A stretch of DNA of 64,000 nt from Thermococcus cleftensis (GCF_000265525.1 NC_018015.1:372001-436000), one strand, 5' to 3'. Counted from the stretch's first letter, positions 52,552 through 63,627 are shown. Program-made: numbers and translations. Notes: generated by a model from the letters alone, not told the origin.

Positions 52552-52836
52552 ATGAAGTACCCGAAGCAGATAAGGACTTACTGCCCCTACTGTAAGAAGC
52601 ACACGATCCACAAGGTCGAGAAGGTCAAGAAGAGACCGAGGAGCGAGCTCAGCCAGGGTCAGAGGCGCTTTAGGAGAATCATGAAGGGTTACCGTGGTTT
52701 CCCGAGGCCGAACCCGGCCGGAAGGGAGAAGCCGGTCAAGAAGCTCGACCTCAGGTTTAGGTGCACCGTGTGCGGCAAGGCCCACACCAGGGGACAGGGC
52801 TTCCGCGTTAAGAAGTTCGAGCTGGTGGAGGTGTGA
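52552..52836 (+). CDS. rpl44e: ribosomal protein L44e
   Basis: A 94-residue L44e (eukaryotic L36a family) with two CxxC pairs, [13 protein letters not shown] and [11 protein letters not shown], for one zinc. The [20 protein letters not shown]-type central part is conserved. GGAGGTGAGAG precedes the ATG. It is followed by rps27e after three bases. Confidence 0.97.
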   Translation: MKYPKQIRTYCPYCKKHTIHKVEKVKKRPRSELSQGQRRFRRIMKGYRGFPRPNPAGREKPVKKLDLRFRCTVCGKAHTRGQGFRVKKFELVEV

Positions 52837-52839
52837 TCC

Positions 52840-53037
52840 ATGGCGCTCCCGAAGAACCTTATCCCGATGCCGAGGAGCAGGTTCCTCCGCGTCAAGTGCA
52901 TAGACTGCGGCAACGAGCAGATAGTCTTCAGCAACCCGGCCACCACCGTCAGGTGCCTCGTCTGCGGCGCGACCCTCGTCGAGCCGACCGGCGGTAAGGG
53001 CGTCATCAAGGCCAAGATACTCGAGGTTCTCGAGTGA
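52840..53037 (+). CDS. rps27e: ribosomal protein S27e
   Basis: A 65-residue zinc ribbon with CIDCGN and CLVCGATL pairs. It lies directly after rpl44e, the usual order in archaea. TTTTTCTTTCCTTT after the stop is a probable terminator. Confidence 0.97.
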   Translation: MALPKNLIPMPRSRFLRVKCIDCGNEQIVFSNPATTVRCLVCGATLVEPTGGKGVIKAKILEVLE

Positions 53038-53138
53038 GCTTTTTCTTTCCTTTGCCTCCGTGCCTGGAAACTTCTGCTAAACTTTAAATACCTCTTTTCG
53101 TAACTTATCCCGGCAGAGAAAATTTTGAGGTGATTGAA

Positions 53139-53966
53139 ATGCCGAGGAAAGCCAGAGAATACCCGGAAGAGGGAGAGTTTGTGGTCGCCACCGTCAAGAG
53201 CATTCACCCTTACGGTGCATTTCTCAAGCTCGACGAGTACCCCGGAAAGGAGGGATTCATGCACATAAGCGAGGTCGCCTCCACATGGGTTAAGAACATC
53301 AGGGATCACGTTAAAGAGGGCCAGAAGATAGTCGCCAAGGTCATACGCGTGGATCCGAGCAAGGGGCATATAGACCTGAGCCTCAAGCGCGTCAACCAGC
53401 AGCAGAGGAAGGCCAAGCTCCAGGAGTACAAGCGCGCCCAGAAGGCCGAGAACCTCCTCAAGATGGCGGCTGAGAAGACAGGAAAGGACTTCGAAACCGC
53501 CTGGCGCGAGGTCTGGGTTCCCCTCGAAGAGGAGTACGGGGAGGTTTATGCCGCCTTCGAGGACGCGGCCCAGAACGGAATGGAGGTTCTCCAGGGCCTC
53601 ATCAGCGACGAGTGGATTGAGGCTCTGAAGCCGATAATTGAGGCCTACGTTGAGATACCCACCGTCACCATCGACGCCGAGTTTGAGATAACCGTTCCGA
53701 AGCCGAACGGTATAGAGATAATCAAGGAGGCTCTCATCAGGGCAAGGGACAGGGCCAACGAAGAGAGGGAGATAGAGGTCAAGTTCTCCTACCAGGGCGC
53801 TCCGAGGTACAGGATCGACATCACCGCCCCGGACTACTACAAGGCCGAGGCGGTTCTGGAGGACATAGCCGAGGAGATACTCAGGGTCATTAAGGAAGCC
53901 GGCGGAGAGGCCACGCTCATTAGAAAGGAGAAGCGCATAAAGAAGGTCAAGAAGAGGGGTTCGTGA
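53139..53966 (+). CDS. eif2a: translation initiation factor aIF2 subunit alpha
   Basis: A 275-residue aIF2-alpha: N-terminal S1 domain (GAFLKLDEYPGKEGFMHIS), a helical domain, and a C-terminal alpha-beta domain that binds the gamma subunit. It helps deliver initiator tRNA. ATG 53139 is chosen because GAGGTGATTG lies just before it. AACTTTAAATACC near 53077-53089 is its promoter. The stop overlaps the start of nop10. Confidence 0.96.
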   Translation: MPRKAREYPEEGEFVVATVKSIHPYGAFLKLDEYPGKEGFMHISEVASTWVKNIRDHVKEGQKIVAKVIRVDPSKGHIDLSLKRVNQQQRKAKLQEYKRAQKAENLLKMAAEKTGKDFETAWREVWVPLEEEYGEVYAAFEDAAQNGMEVLQGLISDEWIEALKPIIEAYVEIPTVTIDAEFEITVPKPNGIEIIKEALIRARDRANEEREIEVKFSYQGAPRYRIDITAPDYYKAEAVLEDIAEEILRVIKEAGGEATLIRKEKRIKKVKKRGS

Positions 53967-54145
53967 TGCACTTCCGGATAAGGAAGTGTCCCAGCTGCGG
54001 GCGCTATACGCTCAGGGAGACCTGCCCTGTCTGCGGTGAGAAGACCAAGGTAGCCCATCCGCCGCGCTTCTCGCCGGAAGACCCGTACGGCGAGTACAGA
54101 AGGAGGCTGAAGCGCGAGCAGCTGGGCCTTGTTAGGAGGGAGTGA
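53966..54145 (+). CDS. nop10: H/ACA ribonucleoprotein subunit Nop10
   Basis: A 59-residue Nop10 with zinc cysteines KCPSCGRYTL and TCPVCGEK and the PPRFSPEDPYGEYRR segment that contacts Cbf5. ATG 53966 overlaps the aIF2-alpha stop by one base. The aIF2-alpha, nop10, PAC2 order is usual in archaea. Confidence 0.97.
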   Translation: MHFRIRKCPSCGRYTLRETCPVCGEKTKVAHPPRFSPEDPYGEYRRRLKREQLGLVRRE

Positions 54146-54148
54146 GAG

Positions 54149-54949
54149 ATGAAAGAGACCACCATCTACGTCCTTGAGAGACCCCAGCTGAGGGATCCCG
54201 TGTTCATCGAGGGCCTTCCAGGCATTGGGCTAGTCGGGAAGCTAGCGGCCGAACATCTCATTCAGGAACTCAACGCCATCAAGTTTGCAGAGCTCTATTC
54301 ACCCCACTTCATGCACCAGGTTCTCATCAAGAAGGGCTCGATAGTCGAGCTAATGAAGAACGAGTTCTACTACTGGAAGAACCCGGACGAGAACGGCCGG
54401 GATATCATAATCATCACCGGCGACCAGCAGGTTCCACCAACGGACAGCCCCGGTCACTTCGAGGTAGTTGGAAAGATGCTGGACTTCGTGAGCGAGTTTG
54501 GGGTCAGGGAGATAATCACAATGGGCGGCTACCAGGTGCCCGAGCTCCAGGGCGAGCCGAGGGTTCTGGCGGCTGTAACCCACGAGGAGCTGGTCGAGCA
54601 CTATCAGAGAAGGCTCGAGGGCTGTCAGGTGGAGGTAATTTGGCGCGAGGACGAGGGAGGGGCCATAGTAGGCGCCGCCGGACTGCTCCTCGGCATGGGT
54701 AAGCTCCGCTCTATGTACGGGATAAGCCTTCTCGGCGAGAGCCTGGGCTACATCGTCGATGCCAAGGCGGCAAAATCCGTCCTCCTGGCGGTGACGAAGA
54801 TACTGGGCATCGAGATCGACATGACTGCCCTCGAAGAGCGCGCCAAGGAGACGGAGGAGATACTCAGGAAGGTCCAGGAGATGCAGAGGGCGATGCTGGA
54901 GCAGCAGATGCCACCGGCCCCGGAGGAGGAAGACAGGGGCTACCTCTGA
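54149..54949 (+). CDS. PAC2-family protein (proteasome assembly chaperone-like)
   Basis: A 266-residue PAC2-domain protein. Characteristic strands are FIEGLPGIGLVGKLAAEHL and IITMGGYQVPEL, and the C-terminus is a charged helix (EEILRKVQEMQRAM). Archaeal members have been described as proteasome assembly chaperones or ATP-grasp-like partners; the function here is not proven. It starts three bases after nop10. Confidence 0.88.
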   Translation: MKETTIYVLERPQLRDPVFIEGLPGIGLVGKLAAEHLIQELNAIKFAELYSPHFMHQVLIKKGSIVELMKNEFYYWKNPDENGRDIIIITGDQQVPPTDSPGHFEVVGKMLDFVSEFGVREIITMGGYQVPELQGEPRVLAAVTHEELVEHYQRRLEGCQVEVIWREDEGGAIVGAAGLLLGMGKLRSMYGISLLGESLGYIVDAKAAKSVLLAVTKILGIEIDMTALEERAKETEEILRKVQEMQRAMLEQQMPPAPEEEDRGYL

Positions 54950-55096
54950 GCCCCCGTTCGTTTCTTTTCTGAAGATTTAAACTGAAAACCGCCGTTGCAA
55001 ACCTTTGGTTGGTAATACCCGGTTTAAAAAACGCTTTTATTTCGTGCCACTTTTCTACTAATTGATGACACTAAGGACCTCAGGGAGGTGTTTGAG

Positions 55097-55711
55097 TTGC
55101 ACATTCCAGACGGACTGCTGAGCACACCGGTAATAGTGATTACATACGCAATAACGATAGCCGGAATAGCCTACGCGGTGAGGAAGCTCAGAAACTTCCC
55201 GGAGGAGAAGATACCGCTCCTCGGGCTCTTCGCGGCAGGAATCTTCGCGGCGCAGATGGTGAACTTCCCAATAATAGGTGGTGTCAGCGGGCACCTGCTG
55301 GGAGCAACTCTAGTTGCAATAATGCTCGGGCCCTATGCGGCAGTAATAGTCATGACCGCGGTTCTTCTAATACAGACACTACTCTTCGGTGATGGGGGAA
55401 TAACGGCAATAGGAGCCAATATTCTCAACATGGGACTGATTGGGGCTTTCATAGGCTACGCCGTTTACACAAAACTCAAGGACATCAACGAGACCCTCGC
55501 GATGGGTCTAGCCTCTTGGCTCTCCGTCGTTCTTGGAGCTGCCCTCGCATCGGTCGAGATAGGCCTCAGCCACAGCCTTCCGTTCCTCAAGGTGCTCACC
55601 CTGATGGTCGGCTACCACTCGATAATCGGAATCGGTGAGGCCGTACTCACCGTCCTGATAGTCCACGCCATAAGGGCAAAGCTTCCATCGGTGGAGGGGG
55701 TGCCGGCATGA
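55097..55711 (+). CDS. cbiM: cobalt/nickel ECF transporter substrate-binding membrane subunit CbiM
   Basis: A 204-residue membrane protein. The start TTG 55097 gives the N-terminus MHIPDG, where His2 together with the free amino end binds the metal in CbiM/NikM proteins; GGAGGTG lies seven bases upstream, so the earlier GTG 55088 is rejected. PIIGGVSGHLLGATLV and the FGDGGITAIGANI region with conserved Gly and His follow. It heads a four-gene transporter operon. Co2+ and Ni2+ uptake cannot be distinguished. Confidence 0.93.
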   Translation: MHIPDGLLSTPVIVITYAITIAGIAYAVRKLRNFPEEKIPLLGLFAAGIFAAQMVNFPIIGGVSGHLLGATLVAIMLGPYAAVIVMTAVLLIQTLLFGDGGITAIGANILNMGLIGAFIGYAVYTKLKDINETLAMGLASWLSVVLGAALASVEIGLSHSLPFLKVLTLMVGYHSIIGIGEAVLTVLIVHAIRAKLPSVEGVPA

Positions 55712-55956
55712 GGACGGTCTTTAAGGGTTTGCTCATTATAGCCGTCGTACTGGCGGTGGTTCTCCCCTTAGCCTCAAGCAACCCGGACGGGCTGGAGGCC
55801 ACGATGGAGAAAGTCGGCCTTGAAGAGAACCCAGTTTACCACGCTCCCCTTGATTACGGGGAAACCTGGGGTCAGAGCGTAGTTATGGGCCTGCTCGGCA
55901 TAACCCTAACCTTCGCAGCTGGCTATGCTCTAGCAAAGCTTGCAAAGGGTGCCTGA
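55708..55956 (+). CDS. CbiN-like PDGLE-domain subunit
   Basis: An 82-residue protein with an N-terminal and a C-terminal membrane helix and the SSNPDGLEATMEKVG block that names the PDGLE family. Such proteins replace CbiN/NikN beside CbiM in metal ECF transporters. The start overlaps the cbiM stop (ATGA). Confidence 0.88.
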   Translation: MRTVFKGLLIIAVVLAVVLPLASSNPDGLEATMEKVGLEENPVYHAPLDYGETWGQSVVMGLLGITLTFAAGYALAKLAKGA

Positions 55957-55957
55957 G

Positions 55958-56617
55958 GTGTACCTGCCTTTCATTTTCCTTTACGCGATTGGGGTTGTAA
56001 CGAGAAAGAGCATCACGGAGTTAGCCTATTTTGGGCTCCTTTTCCTTGTCGTTGTGCTCACAATGGGGCCAAAGAGGGGTGTTTTCAAAAAGCTCGGCTT
56101 CCTTCTCGGCTTCGAGGGACTTCTGTTTATCATGGCACTCTTCAATCCGGGACAAGCAATCTTAGAGACCCCTCTTGGGCCGATAACCCATGAGGGAATC
56201 CACTCGTTTTTCATGCTCCTGGGGAAGGCTTTCCTCTCCGCCGGAACGGCCGTGGTAGTGACCAGCTCGGTGGGCTTCTCCAGGATACTCGCCGAGATGG
56301 AGGCACTGAGGTTTCCAAGGATACTAACCCTGACCCTGGCCTTCACATACCGCTACCTCGACATTTTCGTGGACGAGGCAACGAGAATGAAGCGCGCCCT
56401 CGACTCAAGGGCCTTTGGGATCGGGAAGAAGGAATACTACAAAAAGCTCGGCTCCCTCATCGGCGAGATATTCGTCAGGGCTTACCTCAGGAACGGGAGG
56501 ATATACCGGGCTATGCTGGCGAGGGGCTTCGGGGAGTTCCCGCACCTTGAGGAACCGAAGCCGAGTGTTTGGACCGCAACACTTGCCCTTCTCGCTCTGG
56601 GGGGACTGCTGCTATGA
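55958..56617 (+). CDS. cbiQ: ECF transporter transmembrane subunit CbiQ
   Basis: A 219-residue energy-coupling T component with about five membrane segments and the ARG-type coupling motifs (ALDSRAFG and AMLARGFGEF) that contact the ATPase. The start is uncertain: GTG 55958 follows the previous stop closely, with GTG 55949 and TTG 55940 as in-frame alternatives. The stop overlaps the ATPase start (ATGA). Confidence 0.9.
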   Translation: MYLPFIFLYAIGVVTRKSITELAYFGLLFLVVVLTMGPKRGVFKKLGFLLGFEGLLFIMALFNPGQAILETPLGPITHEGIHSFFMLLGKAFLSAGTAVVVTSSVGFSRILAEMEALRFPRILTLTLAFTYRYLDIFVDEATRMKRALDSRAFGIGKKEYYKKLGSLIGEIFVRAYLRNGRIYRAMLARGFGEFPHLEEPKPSVWTATLALLALGGLLL

Positions 56618-57405
56618 TAGAGCTGAGAGACCTTTACTTCTCCTACTCCGGCAGTGAAGTGCTGAGGGGAATAAACCTCGCGATTGAGAAGGGAGAACTC
56701 TTCGGATTCCTCGGACCAAACGGGGCTGGAAAAAGCACCCTGCTCCTCCATTTCAACGGGATCCTCAGGCCAAAGAAGGGCAAAGTTCTTGTGGACGGCC
56801 TTGATCCTTCAAAAAAGCCAAGGGAGGCCAGGAGAAAAGTTGGTATAGTCTTTCAGGACCCCAACGACCAGCTGTTCTCGCCGACCGTCTTTGAGGACGT
56901 TGCATTCGGCCCTTACAACCTCGGCCTCAGGGGGGAGAAGCTGAGGGAGCGGGTTCTCTGGGCCTTGAGAAAGGTAGGCATGGAGAACTATGCAGACAGG
57001 GAAACCAAGGAGCTCAGCTTTGGTGAGAAAAAGAGGATAGCGATAGCCACAGTCCTTGCCATGAAGCCACAGATAATAGTATTCGATGAACCCTTCGCCA
57101 ACCTCGATTTCAGGGGCAAGAGGCTGATGCGGGAGCTCATGCTCGAACTGAAGGGGGAGGGAAAGACCGTTATCTTAGCTTCCCACGAGGCCGATTACCT
57201 CTCGCTCTGCGACAGGATAGCCCTTATGGACCGCGGAAGGATTATCACGGTCGGGACTCCCGAAGAGATACTTGGAAATCCAGGACTCCTTAGGGAGCAC
57301 AATCTGGACGTGCCCCCACTGGTAGAGCTGTTCCTGAACCTCGGCCTGCCAGTACCGAAGAGCGTGAACGAGGGGGTAGAGATTCTGAGGAAATGGCGGG
57401 CTTGA
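56614..57405 (+). CDS. cbiO: ECF transporter ATPase CbiO
   Basis: A 263-residue ABC ATPase. Walker A is GPNGAGKSTLL, the Q-loop is FQDPNDQLFSPT, the signature is LSFGEKKR and Walker B is IIVFDEPFANLD, followed by the switch histidine in ASHEADYLS. It drives cobalt/nickel uptake with CbiM and CbiQ. It is the last gene of the operon. Confidence 0.95.
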   Translation: MIELRDLYFSYSGSEVLRGINLAIEKGELFGFLGPNGAGKSTLLLHFNGILRPKKGKVLVDGLDPSKKPREARRKVGIVFQDPNDQLFSPTVFEDVAFGPYNLGLRGEKLRERVLWALRKVGMENYADRETKELSFGEKKRIAIATVLAMKPQIIVFDEPFANLDFRGKRLMRELMLELKGEGKTVILASHEADYLSLCDRIALMDRGRIITVGTPEEILGNPGLLREHNLDVPPLVELFLNLGLPVPKSVNEGVEILRKWRA

Positions 57406-57506
57406 TATGCACATTTCAGTTGAAGCTTGCCATTTTAAAGCAAAAAATTTACAGCAAATTTTAAAAATACTACAGGTCATGTTGAATCTGGTGATACGTC
57501 CTGAGA

Positions 57507-58849
57507 GTGAGACTGAAAACATTGGCAGTACTAATTTTGATAACGCTCTTTATCGGAATGCCAGGATTGGCGGAATGGATACCGCCGAAGGACGGAATGC
57601 TCATAGTCTTGACGGACGAGAAGGGGAACCCCTTAGGGGACTCTCCGAGGACTACGAGATTCAGGTTCAGGTGGACGTGGCCACACCGGAGGGCATCAAA
57701 ACGGTTGGACATTACAGAATTAAAAGGTCCGGTTTCTGGAAGCTCGATACGACGAGGAGCACCGTAAAGATGGACAACGTGAGGAAATTGTTCCCAGGGA
57801 TAAGTGAGGAAAAGCGCTACGGTGTCAGGGTTTCCGTCTGGATTATGGATAGGGAGAATGGCCTCCTGTACAGGGGCACCGGCTCGACGTTGCTCTCGAG
57901 GGAAGACTTGGACGGGACATGGAAGAGGGTTGAATTGGAGATTCTTGAGAAAGAACCCCTGCCGTCACCTGTCCGGGAAGGAGGGTACCACTACGAATGG
58001 AGACTCGCTGAGGACTCCTGGGAGGCCGAAGACTTCCTGACAGTTCCCCTTCTCATCATCGACAACAGAAACGGGAGGGGGAAGCTTCAGGCGTCGATTT
58101 CATTTAGGGCAGACTACAAGACAGAGTTTTCTGCCACTCTAGCCCATGGAACAGACCTTGAAGTGAAGTTCGGGAGCGGTGATCCGGTCAAGGCACTCTC
58201 GTCGTCCGTGACGATATATGGAAAGAAGTGGGTCCCCGTCGAGGGGCACTATTACTTTTACCGCTCCATCGATGTCCCCAAAGGAAAGGTCGGCTACATC
58301 TACGTCCTGGCAAAGCCCTACTACAGGCACGAGAAGGAGTACATCTGTGCGGGGGGAATGGGGGCATACGGTTGCAGTGAGACGGGAAGGGAAAGGATAG
58401 ATGTTGGGATTTACGACGTTAAAGTCAGAAGGGGCGTCAATGGGTACATAATGTACGGCGGTTCTGAGGTAAAGACACCTCAACTGGACCCAACGTTTTA
58501 CAGGTTCACCAGGAAGTCCCTCAGGACACCGCTGAGTGCCGGCGAAGGAATAAGCCTTGCATACTTGTTCAACGGCATTGGTGGAAAATGCGGTATGAAG
58601 TTTGGTGTAGGGATTCCAGTGGGTGCAATTGCGGTTGCCTTCGGCGCCCCAGCACCGGTTGCCGGACTCGTTGCTTCAGTCCAGTACGAGAAGACCAAGA
58701 GCGTATCAATAGATGGTGGAGTTCAAAACTACGGTTCCTTTGTAATGATAAGCGCCTTCGAGAGCGCGCAGAAATACAAGTTCAAAGCCGGATGGTTCAG
58801 CTCCTGCTCCGTGAACGTTCCAATGGGCTTCTACATCAGAAGTGGCTGA
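57507..58849 (+). pseudogene. secreted protein gene with a single-base frameshift near its 5' end
   Basis: GTG 57507 opens a signal peptide (LAVLILITLFIGMPGLA) and continues to DEKGNPLG, then runs out of frame. The sensible body (LSEDYEIQVQVDV onward, about 400 residues, beta-rich, four cysteines near YICAGGMGAYGCSE, GGKCG and SSCSVN) lies in the next frame. The junction is the run GGGG at 57636-57639; one more G would restore a single frame. The body by itself lacks a signal peptide. No family is recognised. A TATA-like TTTTAAAAATA lies at about 57459. Confidence 0.6.
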
Positions 58850-58937
58850 CGTTTTTCTCTTGGCGCCCAGGAGGCGGTCAGCCCCCGGCTCTATTTATTA
58901 TTTGAATGGATTGATAAAAAGAGGAGACGGGCAAAAA

Positions 58938-60308
58938 TCACCTTCTTATAGCCTCTTCCAGAAGCCCCAGCCCGAGCTCGAGGTACTCCCTGGCTTTTTC
59001 CTCGCTCTTCGCCTCGCTGAAGACCCTAATTATCGGCTCCGTTCCGCTGGCCCTCACGAGTACCCAGCCGTCTTCAAAGAGAATTTTGGTTCCGTCGGTG
59101 GTGTCCACCCTGTAACCCTTCTTTTCAGCGAGCTCCGCCACCTTCGCCACTATCGCCTTCCTGTCGCCCTCAACGTGCCTCTTCGTCTTGAACTGGTAGT
59201 ATTTCGGAAGCTCATCAATCAGCTCGCTGAACTTCTTGCCCGACTTTGCGAAGATCTCGACTATTTTTGCCGTTGTCATCGCCCCGTCCCTGCCGAGCAC
59301 GAAGTCCGGAAAGATTACACCCCCGTTCTCCTCGCCGCCGATGGTTCCGTTGTGTTCAAGGAGTGCCCTCGCAACGATGAGGTCGCCTACCTTCGTCCTC
59401 AGCACCTCCGCGTTGTTCCTCTTCGCTATGTCATCGAGCAGGTTAGAGGTCGCTATCGTGGTAACGAGAAGCCCACCGCCGTTCTCCCTCAGAACGGCAT
59501 CGGCAACGAGCGCGAATGTCTTGTCGCCCTGTATGAAGCGGCCGTTCTCGTCTATGAAGACAGCCCTGTCGGCGTCGCCGTCCTGGGCGACCCCGAAGTC
59601 GGCACCCAAAGCCTTCACAATCTCCATGAACCCCCTCAGGTTCTCCTCGTTGGGCTCGGGGTTTCTAGCAGGAAAGTGGCCGTCGGGGTGGGCGTTCACG
59701 CTCACCACTTTACAGCCGAGCTCCCTGAGGAGGTAGGGGAGCGTTAGAGAGCCGGCGCCGTTGGAGACATCGACGACCACGAAGGGCCTCCTCTTCCTTA
59801 TCGCCTCAACGTCAACGCGAGCCTTTATCGCCTCGATGTAGGGCTTGATGATGTCCTCCTCCCTGACCTCGCCTATCTCGTCCCACCTGGCCCTGTCGAA
59901 GTCCTCTTTAAAGAAGACCTCCTCGACAACCGCTTCTCTCTCCTTCTTAAGTCCCATGCCGTTCGGTTCGAGGAGCTTTATGCCGTTGTATTCGGGTGGA
60001 TTGTGGGAAGCGGTTATAACGGCCCCACCGTCGGCCTTGAAGTGAGCCGTGGCCCACTGGATTGCAGGCGTTGGAGCGATGCCGACATCAATGACGTCGC
60101 AGCCGACGCTGAGGAGGCCGCTTATCAATGCGTTTTTCAGCATCTCCCCGCTAACGCGGGTGTCCCTGCCGACTACGACGAGCGGCCTTTTCCTCCCCTC
60201 CCTCCTGAGCATGGTTCCGAAGGCCATGCCCATCTTGAGGGCAAACTCAGGCGTTATCTTCTCGTTCGCTATCCCCCTGACGCCGAAGGTCCCAAAGAGC
60301 CTTCCCAT
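58938..60308 (-). CDS. phosphohexomutase (phosphomannomutase/phosphoglucomutase/GlmM-like)
   Basis: A 456-residue alpha-D-phosphohexomutase. The catalytic serine loop is ITASHNPPEYNG, the metal loop is QDGDADRAV, the sugar loop is GEENGG and the phosphate loop is RASGTEPIIRVF. It would convert mannose-6-phosphate to mannose-1-phosphate, or glucosamine-6-phosphate likewise. ATG 60308 follows GAGGTGA. It lies downstream of manC, which uses mannose-1-phosphate, so phosphomannomutase activity is the simplest reading. Confidence 0.93.
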   Translation of the reverse strand: MGRLFGTFGVRGIANEKITPEFALKMGMAFGTMLRREGRKRPLVVVGRDTRVSGEMLKNALISGLLSVGCDVIDVGIAPTPAIQWATAHFKADGGAVITASHNPPEYNGIKLLEPNGMGLKKEREAVVEEVFFKEDFDRARWDEIGEVREEDIIKPYIEAIKARVDVEAIRKRRPFVVVDVSNGAGSLTLPYLLRELGCKVVSVNAHPDGHFPARNPEPNEENLRGFMEIVKALGADFGVAQDGDADRAVFIDENGRFIQGDKTFALVADAVLRENGGGLLVTTIATSNLLDDIAKRNNAEVLRTKVGDLIVARALLEHNGTIGGEENGGVIFPDFVLGRDGAMTTAKIVEIFAKSGKKFSELIDELPKYYQFKTKRHVEGDRKAIVAKVAELAEKKGYRVDTTDGTKILFEDGWVLVRASGTEPIIRVFSEAKSEEKAREYLELGLGLLEEAIRR

Positions 60309-60318
60309 CGCTTTCACC

Positions 60319-60723
60319 TCACATCAGCGCGTTGGCGAACTTCAGTATTGCCATCACAAATATGTACAGTCCGTAAATGAACGCTCCAGCCTGCAGGAGG
60401 GACACGAGCACCTTTACGGGCTTCAGCTTCCCCGATAGAAGGGGCACCGGGAGACCTATAAGTATCGCCGCGAAGAGATAAACCACGGCGTTCTTTATAG
60501 CAGTGTAGTCAATGGGCACGCTCACCTCCGGGTAGGTGACGGTCACCCGCTGGTCGCCGACAGTAAAGCTTATCTCCGCGTTTTGAAGTCCCACGACAAT
60601 GACGTAGGCCATTATCAGAATGAACAGGAGCGTTGGAAGGAGGCTCAGCGAAAGCGAGGCTATTGAGCTACTGAACCTCTCCCACTCATCGCCACAGTTC
60701 TTGGTTTTCTCTTTATTGGACAT
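60319..60723 (-). CDS. small membrane protein of unknown function
   Basis: A 134-residue protein with three to four membrane segments (LLPTLLFILIMAYVIVVGL; AVVYLFAAILIGLPVPLL; AGAFIYGLYIFVMAIL) and an external strand-rich loop between the first two. ATG 60723 is chosen because GAGGAG lies nine bases upstream; ATG 60732 is possible. It lies between manC and the mutase gene on the same strand with close spacing. No family is recognised. Confidence 0.65.
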   Translation of the reverse strand: MSNKEKTKNCGDEWERFSSSIASLSLSLLPTLLFILIMAYVIVVGLQNAEISFTVGDQRVTVTYPEVSVPIDYTAIKNAVVYLFAAILIGLPVPLLSGKLKPVKVLVSLLQAGAFIYGLYIFVMAILKFANALM

Positions 60724-60736
60724 AGCTCCCATCTCC

Positions 60737-62134
60737 TCAATCTCTCCCGAAGTCATCAGCAAAGCGAACTATATCGTCCTCACCAAGGTATTCCCCAATC
60801 TGGGTCTCTATGACCTCTAAGACGACCTTGCCCGGGTTCTCAAGGCGGTGTTTAACTCCCGCTGGAATGAAGGTGCTCTCCCCCGGCCTGAGGAGTATCT
60901 CCCTGTCTCCAACGACGACCCTGGCGGTGCCCCTGACAACCACCCAGTGCTCAGAACGGTGGTAGTGCATCTGGAGGGACAGCTTCTTGCCGGGCAGAAC
61001 GGTTAAACGCTTTATCTTATAGCGCTCACCCTCCTCAAGAACTGTGTAACTTCCCCAGGGACGATAGGCCGTCCTGTGGACGAAGACCCTCTCGTCGCCG
61101 CGCTCCTTGAGGAGCTTATAGACCTCCTTAACGCGCTGGCTCTCCCCGCGATGAGCGACGAGGAGGGCATCGTCGGTGTCGATTATTATGAGATCCTCAA
61201 CACCGACAGTTGCCGTTAAGCGCTCGGTCATCACGAGGTTATTGCGGGAGTTGAGGGCTATGTAATCGGAATTTTTCCCGCTCACCCTCACGGCGTTTCC
61301 GCTCTCGTCCTTTTCAAGGACGTCGTAGATTGCGTCGAAGCTCCCCAGATCGTTCCAATAGGTGTTGAGGGGAACCACCGCAGCCTTGCCGGTCTTTTCC
61401 ATGACGCCATAGTCCACGCTTACGTCCGGGACGGCGCGGTAGGCTTCCTCCACACTTCCGGCATTCTCGAAGGCCTCCCAGACCTTTGGGGCATGAACTT
61501 TGACTTCCTCGATGAAAACCCCCGTCCTGAACATGAACATGCCGCTGTTCCAGAGGTAGTTCTCCTCGACGTACCTCTTTGCCGTCTCTAGGTCGGGCTT
61601 CTCCTTGAACTCGGCCACGGTGTAGCCGATGACCCCACCCTCGCTTTGAATCTTCCCGCCCGGCCTTATGTAGCCGTAGCCGGTGTGTGGCCTGGTCGGC
61701 TTTATTCCGAAGGTAACGAGGTATCCCTCTGCCAGCTTCTCCGCGTTCCTAAATGCCCGCTCGTAGGCCTCACCGGCCTCTATTAGGTGGTCACTCGGAA
61801 GAACCGCGACGGTGGAATCGCCGAAGGTCTCCTCTACCCTGAGCACCCCCCACAGTATCGCCGGCAGGGTGTTCCTCCCCTCAGGTTCGAGCAGAACGTT
61901 TTCCTCCGGAAGCTTGACTCCAAGCTCGCCCAGGTCGTCCAGAACACGGAACTTATAGTCCCTATTGGTAACAACAAAAATTTCCTCAGGCCTGGAAAAC
62001 TTCAGAGCCCTCTCGACGGTCTTCTGGAAGAGCGACCTATCGTCAAGGAAGCGGACGAACTGCTTCGGCATCAGCTCCCTGCTCAGTGGCCACAGCCTCG
62101 TTCCCCTGCCGCCGGCTAGAATCAGCGACTTCAT
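60737..62134 (-). CDS. manC: mannose-1-phosphate guanylyltransferase / mannose-6-phosphate isomerase
   Basis: A 465-residue bifunctional type II enzyme. The N-terminal nucleotidyltransferase has LAGGRGTRLWPLSRELMPKQF, and the C-terminal cupin isomerase has RPWGSYTVLEEGERYKIK and QMHYHRSEHWVVVRGTA with the zinc histidines. It makes GDP-mannose. ATG 62134 is chosen because GGGGTGGT lies just upstream. A TTAAAAAC TATA lies about 45 bases before it. Confidence 0.95.
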   Translation of the reverse strand: MKSLILAGGRGTRLWPLSRELMPKQFVRFLDDRSLFQKTVERALKFSRPEEIFVVTNRDYKFRVLDDLGELGVKLPEENVLLEPEGRNTLPAILWGVLRVEETFGDSTVAVLPSDHLIEAGEAYERAFRNAEKLAEGYLVTFGIKPTRPHTGYGYIRPGGKIQSEGGVIGYTVAEFKEKPDLETAKRYVEENYLWNSGMFMFRTGVFIEEVKVHAPKVWEAFENAGSVEEAYRAVPDVSVDYGVMEKTGKAAVVPLNTYWNDLGSFDAIYDVLEKDESGNAVRVSGKNSDYIALNSRNNLVMTERLTATVGVEDLIIIDTDDALLVAHRGESQRVKEVYKLLKERGDERVFVHRTAYRPWGSYTVLEEGERYKIKRLTVLPGKKLSLQMHYHRSEHWVVVRGTARVVVGDREILLRPGESTFIPAGVKHRLENPGKVVLEVIETQIGEYLGEDDIVRFADDFGRD

Positions 62135-62199
62135 GGCAACCACCCCAGTTCACTGCACTACTTACGCTCTTCAGGTTTTTAACCTTGGCGAAGGAAAAA

Positions 62200-63627
<1,428 letters not shown>

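Noticed and set aside
55000-55096. Cobalamin riboswitch before cbiM
   Set aside because: The leader between the TATA-like GCTTTTATT and the start is only about 35 bases, too short for such a structure.
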